Part shown: positions 10,755 to 18,888 of the stretch, one piece after another
Numbering within the stretch: position 1 is the first letter of the stretch
How the letters are laid out: each line of letters opens with the position of its first letter
Assembly: GCA_947561395.2 (NCBI GenBank)
Contig: OX387193.1
Location: 9,672,001 to 9,736,000, forward strand
Source: Buxus sempervirens
Lineage: Eukaryota; Streptophyta; Magnoliopsida; Buxales; Buxaceae
DNA length: 64,000 bases
Reading direction: 5' to 3'
The notes under the pieces: generated by a model
Told to the model about the DNA's origin: nothing
The model's input: only the letters and a program-made list of their open reading frames with translations
Database searches by the model: none
Translations under genes and position numbers: made by a program

Positions 10755-11531
10755 CCTGGAATTGGCCTTTTTGGGTTTTGGCCTTTTGGGATTGATCCCA
10801 GGGGGTTTCTAAGGTCTTCTACTAGTCATGTGGGCCCCTGGGAGGGCCCACATTGGTTAAGGTTTGATGGAGAAGCCTCATGTGGCTTCTCTTTGGGACT
10901 TTCCAGCAAGGCTATGGGGGGCTTGGGGGTGACGGAGCATGCAAAACAACTTGCCAACGGGGAGGACAGCATACCAACTTCCCCCCATCAGCAAAGAACA
11001 ATTGATAGATATAAAGAAAACAAGAACGAATAACCGCATGCACGCACGGGGAGCGAATCAAGCATGTAAAAAAACATAAAGGAATGCATGCTCATACGAT
11101 CCTAGTAGGCATGTCATTATGCATGTATGAGCTAAAAACAGCAGAAAGAGATCCTCCAGCATTATCTGAATCTAGACTCACCGCTCGACATAGACCTATA
11201 GAGAAGGGGAAGAGAAGGGGGGGTTATATGGGGGGTACATTAGATCCAACATGAGAAGGAGCAGGCTCCTTTAAAAAGACTTAGTATGGGCCCCTAGACA
11301 GCAACCGAAGGAGATCAAAATATGTTAACATAAACTCTTATGCTTCCTAAGAAACCCTACGTAGACTTCTTACCGAAAGTAGCTCTCATGCCACGAAAGA
11401 AACCGTAACACGTGCTCATGTCACCATAGAAGAGAACCCATGCAATGGATGAAGCCAACTTTAAAAAAAATCATGTTTAGAAAACTCCTATTTTAACATA
11501 TGTACAATAAAGAGCTACTAGGAACCTTACC

Positions 11532-11776
11532 TGGTGGCCCTTGACCTTCTAGGCAATGTGGAGGTGTTCCTTGGAGGTGGTACAGTAACTAGGAGCAGCT
11601 TCCTTCTTAACCACAGCAGCAGCCTCCTCTTCTTCCACTTGTTGGGTTGTCAATGGAGATGGAGGAGGAAGGGGAGGATGGGAGAGGCTTGGGTGGTGTG
11701 TAGAAGGGATGGAGGGCCAAGGGAGTTTGAAGAGGGAGGGATTCCAGTGAGAGTGGGTGAGAGAAGAGAGCTCCAA
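11532..11776 (-). other. Short reading frame in the reverse LTR leader, ending at a splice donor
   Basis: An ATG at 11776 opens a 75-codon frame on the minus strand, about 45 bases after the TATA box, and a CAG|GTAAGG donor occurs at 11531 close to its end. It is proline- and glutamate-rich and I recognise no family. It could be a leader peptide, a remnant, or chance. Confidence 0.25.
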
Positions 11777-11820
11777 AATCGCAGAAAAGAAGCCAACCCC
11801 GGACTGAGCTGCTGTTTTGG

Positions 11821-11944
11821 TATTTATAGAAAAACTAATGTATCCGGCAACTCAGGCCGGATACACTAAGCCCTCTTCGTATCCGGACTTGAAGTCCGGA
11901 TACACTAGCTTCCCTTTGTATTCGGCAACTCAGGCTGGATACAT
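11821..11944 (-). promoter_or_regulatory. LTR promoter (minus): TATA box and palindrome array
   Basis: TATAAATA occurs on the minus strand at 11828-11821, with three palindromes directly upstream at 11839-11944. Two further units at 14814-14881 belonged to the same array before a solo LTR inserted at 12001. The unit next to TATA has the loop CAACTCAGG. A splice donor-like CCAG|GTAAGG follows at 11531. Confidence 0.55.
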
Positions 11945-12440
11945 AACTTAATGATTTCAAAATTTAATGCCGCCGCGAATCTGTCGGCCAAGTGGCGCGG
12001 TGTAGACACCCAAAAATTGCACGATTTTTGATAAATCTTGAAGGAGAGAAATATTTTATTGGAATTTCCAATTCTTTGCATTGGGTTTGAGATACTTAAC
12101 CCATTTGAATCCAAAACGGAAAAGGGAAATGCCCGAATTCAATCTTTTGTGCAAAGTCAAGCTTTTTCCGGTTGAATTTTGTTGACTTTTGACCTCAGAA
12201 AATGAAATATTTTTTAAAGCCAGATTTCAAGATAATTTTTCCCGGTAATCAGGTTTTTAGCCATGTTATTGCATAAAAGAATTTTTTGAGATTTTAAATC
12301 TTGACGAATACCTTGGTTTTAACATATTGAACCTTTTTTTCCAGACCTGAAAAATCGGAATTTTGCCTAGAACTGGAAAGTTGACTTTTTATTCACTTGG
12401 AATTTGGGTCTGGAACTATTTTTAATGGATTCAAATGGGG

Positions 12441-12534
12441 GGGTGTTTGCTTATTTACATGTAATATCTTAAGTAAATGGAGATTAAAAAATACGAGGAC
12501 ATTTACTTAAACGATATTACATGTAAATAAGTAT
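12441..12534. repeat. Inverted repeat (MITE-like hairpin) inside gypsy LTR
   Basis: Arms of about 30-40 bases face each other: TTATTTACATGTAATATC on the left and GATATTACATGTAAATAA on the right, with a TTAAGTAAATG / CATTTACTTAA extension. The same hairpin occurs in the solo LTR at about 27909-28005 but is absent from the LTR at 18889, which is about 490 bases shorter. Confidence 0.65.
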
Positions 12535-12570
12535 TGCCTGTGTTAAAATTTGGAAAAAAGGCTTTTTCCC

Positions 12571-12713
12571 TGTATCCGGCAACTCAGGCCGGATACAAGT
12601 GATTCTCTTTGTATCCGGTGGAAAGTGCCGGATACAAAGGAACTTTAGTGTATCCGGCATTATATACCGGATACATTAAAGCTCTAGTGTATCCGGCCTG
12701 ACATGCCGGATAC
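12571..12713 (+). promoter_or_regulatory. Four-unit palindrome array in solo LTR, upstream of TATA
   Basis: Four units with arms GTATCCGG/CCGGATAC lie about 168 bases before TATAAATA at 12881. The first unit has the loop CAACTCAGG. The fourth ends next to TTTTGCTCAAAATTAGGG. Confidence 0.7.
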
Positions 12714-12880
12714 GCTAGTTTTGCTCAAAATTAGGGTTTTTCGAGAGCTTTTCACTTTTACCATCATATCCCTCATTAAATGAGGGGAAATCTCAGAAAT
12801 AGCCTTAGGGTTAAGGTTGAAGGGCTATAGACATTATGTTGTGTCTACCATTCTCACCAACCCTAACCCTAGCCTTTGCC

Positions 12881-12995
12881 TATAAATAGGAGGCTCCTCC
12901 TTAAGCAAATGGCACTCAACTCTTGTTTTGAATTCTCGCAAAGAAGAACTCCAAGAGAAGAAGAAAACCGCTGGGGAATCGCTTCCAGAACTCAG
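12881..12995 (+). promoter_or_regulatory. LTR core promoter and leader splice donor (solo LTR)
   Basis: TATAAATA (12881-12888) is preceded closely by a double CCCTAA phrase (about 12860-12873). About 110 bases later comes CTCAG|GTAAGC (donor near 12995), followed by T-rich intron-like sequence. The same arrangement is kept in the other gypsy LTRs in the window. Confidence 0.5.
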
Positions 12996-14813
12996 GTAAG
13001 CCTCAACTTTTCTTTTTATTTTCTGTCTTTACATTCCTAGATCTAGATCTCTTCTTCTACCTTTCTGTAGTGTAAAGCCTTGTTTGTATGTGTGGAAATC
13101 CTTCCCCGGCTCAAAGTATCTCAAGACTCCCCTAGCCGTAAAACGTGAAGGCGGATCTAGGAGAAACGAGACTGGGGATTGACCCTAGTGCTAGAACCCA
13201 TGTAGGATAAGGCCTTTTTGATTGATTGTAAACCGTTCCATATTCAAAGTACCCTTGATTATCTTGAAGAACCGTGTTTAACAGGGAGAGAGAACAGAGG
13301 GAAACGATAATGGAACGGAACCCTAGGCTGTTTAGAACCTTATTTTGATGCATGCTATGTTGTTCTATTGATCTTATATGGTTTTTCACATTTGCACATA
13401 CATAGTGTCATTTTGGCGGGATAGGCTCATATTTGGGGTTTATTGCATTTATTGTGATAAATCTCAAATAAATGGCCTCAATCAATTCTGGAATGCCTTT
13501 TGGATGATTTTTAAAGTATTTGTGTTCATCTTGCACGAATCACATATTTGTATCAATTTTCGGATTTGGTTTTTTTCTTCAAGAATGGCTTAGCTTGACA
13601 GCACCTGTACCCCTACTTCGGACGCCCATAACTTCATCATCCGGATGAATTTTGGGGCGATTCCAGAACCATGGGAAAGGTGAGGCTGTCTAGTTTATGT
13701 CCACCAAATTTCACAAATTTCTATCTAGCGGATTTTTGACACCTCTCTGCCGAAGTTGAGTGGACAGTTCAGGTTCAAATGCAGAACTTGTCACTTCGAC
13801 GGAGCGCCATGTGTTCGATTTAAGTCCGATTCGAATGATTTTTGTTTCTATGCACTCCTTTATGAGTCTATTTTCAAATCCAGTTGGTTTCATAATTTTT
13901 GGATTTCATTTGAATTATTGGTAGCCGATTTACTCAGAACTGTTCATTTGTACTTTTCTGGGTAAATCTGTGATCTTCGGGGCCTGTTCGGGAGACCACC
14001 CAAGGCACATCCGAAGGGATTTTTGTATGAGGCTAGTTTCTGTTGAAAGATGGCCATACAAACTTCAATCACACCAAATTTCGTGGATTTTTATGTAGTG
14101 GATTTTTCTAGACAATTTTCCGAAGTTGCCCACTTTTCACTTTTAAAAATCCCCAGCAGCAACTTGAAAGGAGCATAACTCCTAGGATTTTTATCGGAAT
14201 GAAGTGAAATTTTGCATGATACCCTTATTTACTGTAATCTTTCAAATGGACTTGGTTTGGTTCAATTTAATATTGGATTTGAATGATTTTAAGGCAAATG
14301 GCATACTTTTTACCAAACTTCCCGGATTTGATTCAACTTGGTTTTGAGCAACTTGTGCTTTGATTTCCATCTTTTGAGATATTCCAGAAATGATATTGAC
14401 ATAAGAGAGGATCTAAAATCCATTTAGATCTTCATGTGAAAATATCATATATTGGTCCTTTTTCAAGGTCTTTTATGATTTTAGCAAGCTTTCTTATTTT
14501 TTTTGCATGAACATGCACTTGGCAACCACTTCGTGTGGATGAATGGGAGTGCCTAACACCTTCCCCCGTTTATAATCTAATCCCCTTACCCATCTCTGGA
14601 GTTGATTTTCAAGTAGGGTTATTTTTATCCTAGAATGTTTCTTTTTTCGCTTTTTGCTTATTTTTTTTATCCTTTGGTGTCCATTCTCACCCCAAAATTA
14701 TGAATGGTGGCGACTCTCCCATTTTTATTTCGAGCCCCGTGTGTTGACGGAGGGATGATCACACCGGTGATTTTTTCCCATGTCTCACACGCGGATTTCG
14801 CGCGAACACCTTT

Positions 14814-14881
14814 ATGTATCCGGTCTTCAAGTCCGGCCATGAAGGATAGGCAGTGTATCCGGTATATGTGTCCGGATACAA
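14814..14881. repeat. Two palindrome units separated from their array by the solo LTR
   Basis: GTATCCGG and CCGG(ATAC) arms occur twice here. The left half of the same array is at 11839-11944. The solo LTR at 12001-14789 splits them. Confidence 0.6.
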
Positions 14882-15081
14882 ATCGAAAAATTACGGATTT
14901 GACCTTCGACCGATTCGACCGATTTGACCCTTTTTGATATCTACGGATTGCCCGTACGAAATTTTTATATTTAAGATTTAGTCCCTGAGATATTTTGCTG
15001 CGTTGGCTGCCACGTGTGCAGTTCTTGCGCCACGTGTGCAGTTTCCGGCTTTTGCTACTCTGAAACTTCGACAGATCATAT

Positions 15082-15480
15082 CTCCTTCATCCGAACTCCG
15101 ATTTGAGCAAACTCAATTGTGTTAAACTCGTATCGGAGCCCTCTATTTAATGACATGGGGCTAAGCACTTGGCACGGATTCTGAGAAAAAGTCAACTTTT
15201 AGCCTTCCCTTAAGTTTGACTGCCCTTAGAACCTTCATCTGGACTCCGATTCCTGCAAACCCTGTTGCGCTGGAACCGTGTCGGGATTCTTTATCCATTG
15301 AGCTAAAGTAAGGTATTTGGCACGGAAATCGAGGAAAAGTCAACTCTTGGCTTTCCCTCAAGTTTGACCGCCCGCAGAACCTTTATCTGGGCTCCGATTC
15401 CTGCAAACCCAGTTGCGCTGGAACCGTGTCGGGATTCTTTATCCAACGGGATAGATCAAGGTTAACCAAATTTTATCTGA
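15082..15480. repeat. Tandem repeat, about 145-base unit, close to three copies
   Basis: The phrases GACTCCGATTCCTGCAAACC and GCTGGAACCGTGTCGGGATT repeat at about 145-base spacing, together with AAAAGTCAACTTTTAGCC and AAGTTTGACYGCCC. The first copy (from about 15082) is more divergent. The array lies in the 5' (U3) part of the reverse LTR. Confidence 0.7.
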
Positions 15481-16944
15481 TTTAAAGGTCAACTTTTCAC
15501 CCCTTAGGGTTTGACTTTCTGGCCGGGTTTTGTATTTCTGGCCTTTTGGGAGCGCAAAAATGAGGTGTTGGGCCCGAGCGGTCACGGTCTAAGTGCACCC
15601 GAGTGGTGCGGGGCTGACTCCTATCAGCATCCCGGACCTGGGCCGACCATCGCAAAGCCACAAGGAAATCTGCGACCTCAGGTACCGGGGATGGGCGGAA
15701 GAAAGTCATATAGGTGTACATAAACACCTGACAAAATAAAAATTAGTCGGTGATCAAGAAAATAAAGCCTAAGGAATTAAACCAGACAGATGAATTCAAT
15801 ACCTGTAGAATCTGCCAGAAAAACCGGCTGCTAACTCCATCGCCTCTCGGGGATGCCAGGCCTCGAACCGCTTGGCACAACCCGGCCAGGATGGTCCCAT
15901 AGATGAGTCGGCCCCATGCCAGCTGACGGGTCTGACGAAGATCTCTCAAAGCGTCCAAGAAAAGTGGGTTGACACCGGTGGTATCCTCCGGGAAAAAGCA
16001 GCTCCCAAGCATCAACAAGAAAACATGTCGGAAGATGGGCACAAAATCTGCATCCTCCACGGAGATGGTCGCATGTCTCCCGTCGTAATGACGAGCCAGG
16101 CTCTCTCGCAGCCAGCTGATGCAAAGACGACCACTCCGCCCATCCCAAGCAGCAGGTGGCAGGGCCTGATATCCCAAGAGAAGGCCGATGTCCTCCGCAG
16201 AAGGCCGCTCCAAGACAATGGTCCGCCCCGTCAACGGAATACCAGTAATCATCACAAAATCTGAGGGGTGGATCCCTAGCTCCACGTCCGGAAGATGGAA
16301 TGACTGGGTCTCCGGGAAATATCTCTCCATCATGGCGAAGATGAGCGGACGATCGGCTCTGAAGGATGGGATGCTAAGAAAATGGTCCAGATGACACCTC
16401 CCAAACTCGCGCCGGAGGGCCAGAGAAAGCGACTGGGCCAACTCGCTGAATCTCCCCCAACTGCCTCGCAAATGGGAGGAGTGATACGGAAGCGGCACAT
16501 CAGCCCTGATGCACATCGAAGGGTGGCTATCCAAGCCACGGAGGAGCTCTGTATCACGCACAGAGGCCCTCAACTCCTCAGAGACTCCTGCCAGAGCTAC
16601 AGCAGTACCCTCCTGAGCCGCACCTCTGGCTCTGCCTCGGCCTCGACCACGGCCTCTCTCGCCCTCAAGGGCCTGGTCCTGAACTCTGCCTCGGCCTCGG
16701 CCTCGACCTCGAACAGGTGCAACAACGGGCTAAAAGTTCCAGAGAAAGGCGTGAAAATTGGTGTGGGAAGAGAGTAGAAGGAAGAAAAGCAGAATTGAAA
16801 ACCTACCTCGGCAGAGCTCTCCCGGGAGACATCTAGTGGCTTCAACAAGGTGGCACTGGAACTCGCCTCTGTCTGAGCCCGCGAAGTGGAGGGCTGATCA
16901 GCTGGGTCAGCCTCCTCCTGAACGCGAGAACGACTCCTAGCCAT

Positions 16945-17958
16945 CTACACAGGGAAGTGTTTTATGAATTTATTAAAAATTTTACCTTGCTTTTGGTCTA
17001 GGTTCACAGGATTATTTTTCAAAATTATCGTGAATTATGGGGGAAGTGAGAGATATTTTCTATTCCTAATTCTAAAACATTTTTCTCAACCCTAAAAGAT
17101 TATTTCAGCACTTAACCTTTCTTAATATTTTGTGGTTGCAGGATATGGGAAAAGTGAAGACCAAAGGATCAAAAACAGGAGTTATAGGAAAGGCAACAGA
17201 AATTCTAATTTGATATGGCATGTCAGAAAGTCAGGAGAAATTTTCACAATAGAGGGGCAGTCCACCAGTAATAATTCCTCAAAAGGCCTTCGTTATCAGA
17301 AGCATGTAATCAGTATTGCCAACAAGCCAAAGAATTGCAGCAAATTGGAGATCAAAGTTTGTGCTAACAAAAAGTCTAACATACATATCAGGCAAATCAA
17401 TCAGAATTGCAAAATTTTGATCAAGAATTGGCTTTGAGCAATGCAATATGGTTTCTACCATCAATTGGAGATTATCGCAAAAAAGGGAAAAACTCATGCA
17501 ATCAATAATCACCGGCAGTCAATCGGATGAATTAAAGTCTGATCAGATAAACGGGAAAACCCAAAAGACAGCAGTAACAGCAATCAACAACCTAGTGCAA
17601 GGTAAGCAGAAGAATCGGGGAAGCACGAAATAAATCATACAATGCTGTCAAGGCATCACCAAAGCATCAAGCCGCAGGTAATCAAGGGATACAGGATTCA
17701 ACACAGCAAGCATATATTCAACACAGCAAGCATATATCACCAAAGCGTCAGGCCGCAGATAATCAAGGGATACAGGATTCAACACAGCAAGCATTCGGCT
17801 TCTAACATTGAAGGAGTCAATACAGTAAGCATACATGCTCGCCCAATGCATAATGGATTCAACACAGCAAGGAAAAAATATGCATGCTCGCCCAATGTAT
17901 ACAGTACTCGAAACAGTTAACTAAAAGGGGAAGAATGCATACTAAGATGCTCACTGAC
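16945..17958 (-). other. Probable leader intron of antisense gene 2
   Basis: No coding capacity is evident. The stretch is bounded by a donor (CAG|GTCAGT) and an acceptor (GTGTAG|ATG). It contains a short tandem repeat at about 17640-17890, in which GGATTCAACACAGCAAGC recurs, with CATCACCAAAGCATCAAGCC and CGTCAGGCCGC variants in between. The repeat fits the habit of Tat elements of carrying tandem repeats in their 3' untranslated regions. Confidence 0.45.
17640..17890. repeat. Short tandem repeat with GATTCAACACAGCAAGC units
   Basis: The phrase GATTCAACACAGCAAGCAT recurs four to five times with intervening copies of a second phrase (CAYCACCAAAGCRTCARGC). Units are irregular at about 45-90 bases. 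It lies in the predicted leader intron of antisense gene 2. Confidence 0.6.
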
Positions 17959-18309
17959 CTGGTCGGATTGAGTCGGGTTGGAGAAGAGCAGGCGAATGGA
18001 CGAGAAAGCAGAAAAAATCGAGCTAGGGCTCGACTGCTGCCTTGAATGAGCAAACAATGAAGGTCGCCGGAGTTGCAGACTGTCGCCGGCAACAATGGGA
18101 GGCGCCGGAGCTACCGAAAATGGCCTGAGAGGAAGGAAGAACCGTCGGGGACGAAAGAGAAAGAGAGGTAGCCGGTTTGAGTAATCGGAGAAGAAAGAAG
18201 AGAAGGGGAAAAGTCGCGGTCGCGCGCGACTTATAAAACCTTGGGTATCCGGTCACTCAGACCGGATACAAGCAAGCCCTTGATTATCCGGATACACGTA
18301 CCGGATACC
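17959..18309 (-). promoter_or_regulatory. Promoter and untranslated leader exon of antisense gene 2
   Basis: On the minus strand a TATA-like TTATAAG lies at 18237-18231. Two palindromes with GTATCCGG / CCGGATAC arms lie directly upstream at 18243-18309, and the unit closest to TATA has the loop TCACTCAGA. Downstream a CT-rich leader ends in GACCAG|GTCAGT at 17959, a good splice donor, and the matching acceptor is TGTGTAG immediately before the ATG at 16944. This predicts a leader intron of about 1 kb. The promoter call comes from position and resemblance to the gene 1 promoter. Confidence 0.5.
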
Positions 18310-18490
18310 AAAGAAAAAAAAAGAAAAAAAAAGCAGAAAAAACAGAAAAAATAGGAAAAAACAGAAAAAATAGAAAAAAAGCAGAAAAGGAAATGAAAAA
18401 ACAAAAAGGGGAAAAAGAAGAAGAAAAATGTGAAAAAAAAGAAAGAAAAAAAGAAAAAAAAAAGAGAAAAAAAAAAGAAGAGCAAAATTG
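18310..18490 (+). other. Purine-rich (A/G) low-complexity tract upstream of 3' LTR
   Basis: About 180 bases are almost entirely A and G on the + strand. The tract lies between antisense gene 2's promoter and the 3' LTR. The true polypurine primer tract is probably the shorter one at 18875-18887. Whether this tract serves as a secondary primer is unknown. Confidence 0.55.
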
Positions 18491-18534
18491 TGCTATAAGT
18501 CTTACTATTTTCTCAAAATCCCTATTTTGCCTTA

Positions 18535-18720
18535 AAATCCACCTCACAGCCACGAGAGCTCAGTGGAATTTAGGGCAACCTTGGGAAATGTGCTGGTCAA
18601 AAGGATGATATCCACTCACTTTTTAACTTGGTTTGATAAAAAATCAGTTTTCAAAAAAATCCTATTTTTGGGCTTAAAATCCACTTCATAGCCACGAGAG
18701 CTCAGTGGAATTTAAGAATT
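18535..18720. repeat. Direct repeat of about 46 bases near the 3' LTR
   Basis: The phrase AGCCACGAGAGCTCAGTGGA, with AAAATCCACYTCAYAGCC before it, occurs twice, at about 18535-18580 and 18670-18717. It lies in the untranslated 3' part of the gypsy element. Confidence 0.7.
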
Positions 18721-18874
18721 CTTGGAGAGATGCCCCCCTTAAAGTTAGGGCTTTTTGGCAAATCTCCACCCAAAATTTGTTTTTACAAAATTGAATTCAA
18801 TCAAGCAAATCATGCTTAAGGGAGTGCAATTTGGGCTTGTCTAATCTTTGCAGCTCACTGCTTCGCAGCTCCCG

Positions 18875-18887
18875 CAAAGAGGGGCAG
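18875..18887 (+). other. Polypurine tract of gypsy element
   Basis: AAAGAGGGGCAG lies one base from the TGTAGACACC start of the LTR. In LTR retrotransposons this tract primes plus-strand DNA synthesis. Its presence marks the following LTR as the 3' LTR. Confidence 0.85.
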
Positions 18888-18888
18888 T

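Larger units (their letters stand above)
12001..14789 (+). mobile_element. Solo LTR, Ty3/gypsy, TSD CGCGG
   Basis: A 2789-base LTR starts TGTAGACACC and ends CATGTCTCACA. The 5-bp duplication CGCGG flanks it at 11996-12000 and 14790-14794, with no internal region, so it is a solo LTR from LTR-LTR recombination. It is closely related to the 3' LTR at 18889-21185. It holds a four-unit palindrome array (12571-12713), TATAAATA at 12881-12888, and a CAG|GTAAGC donor near 12994. A long inverted repeat lies at 12441-12534. It sits inside the reverse LTR. Confidence 0.9.
9603..15607 (-). mobile_element. Reverse-oriented LTR-like insertion splitting antisense gene 2 (TSD GCGGG)
   Basis: A 5-bp direct repeat GCGGG flanks it at 9598-9602 and 15608-15612. 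Removing the block with one repeat copy restores exon 3 of antisense gene 2 in frame and with a GT donor, which independently supports the borders. Without the solo LTR nested in it (12001-14794), it is about 3.2 kb. Its left end reads TGTGCGCGCGTGGG and carries GGAGTCGCCACC and GGACACC phrases, matching the ends of the other gypsy LTRs here in reverse orientation. The other end is not a canonical TG (ACCACTCGG on the minus strand). It carries a TATA box (11828-11821) and palindrome array in minus orientation. I infer a solo LTR of a related family. Confidence 0.65.
8179..16944 (-). pseudogene. Antisense gene 2: seven-exon PMD protein with RG-rich tails, disrupted by nested LTR
   Basis: Coding exons on the minus strand are 16944-16807, 16729-15803, 15727-15608 continuing at 9597-9589 after the insertion, 9511-9122, 9041-8892, 8813-8561 and 8507-8179. 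Each has GT-AG borders and the phases agree throughout, giving about 771 residues. Exon 2 carries an arginine-glycine-rich stretch, then the PMD (MMERYFPETQSFHLPDVEL near residues 150-170). Exon 5 is a coiled coil (ELNTIRDRIESQRAAIDDMI). Exon 6 is Pro/Ala/Asp-rich. Exon 7 ends in an RGRG-type basic tail before DDPAQEQ. No internal stop was seen, so it was probably functional until the 6-kb insertion at 9603-15607 split exon 3. ATG choice: an AG acceptor abuts the ATG at 16944. Family role: PMD proteins affect silencing in Arabidopsis; the function here is unknown. Confidence 0.72.

Noticed and set aside
11534-11869. 111-codon plus-strand frame
   Set aside because: It crosses the minus-strand TATA box and leader of the reverse LTR, and no family is recognisable.
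16382-16777. 131-codon plus-strand frame
   Set aside because: Shadow of exon 2 of antisense gene 2. The Ser/Ala-rich repeats are the complement of the RG-rich stretch.
17132-17437. 101-codon plus-strand frame as a gene
   Set aside because: No homology, lies in the predicted leader intron, and lacks a promoter or splice context.
18231-18553. Phe/Leu-rich minus-strand frames that look like membrane proteins
   Set aside because: They are translations of the purine-rich tract; poly(Phe) is a composition effect.
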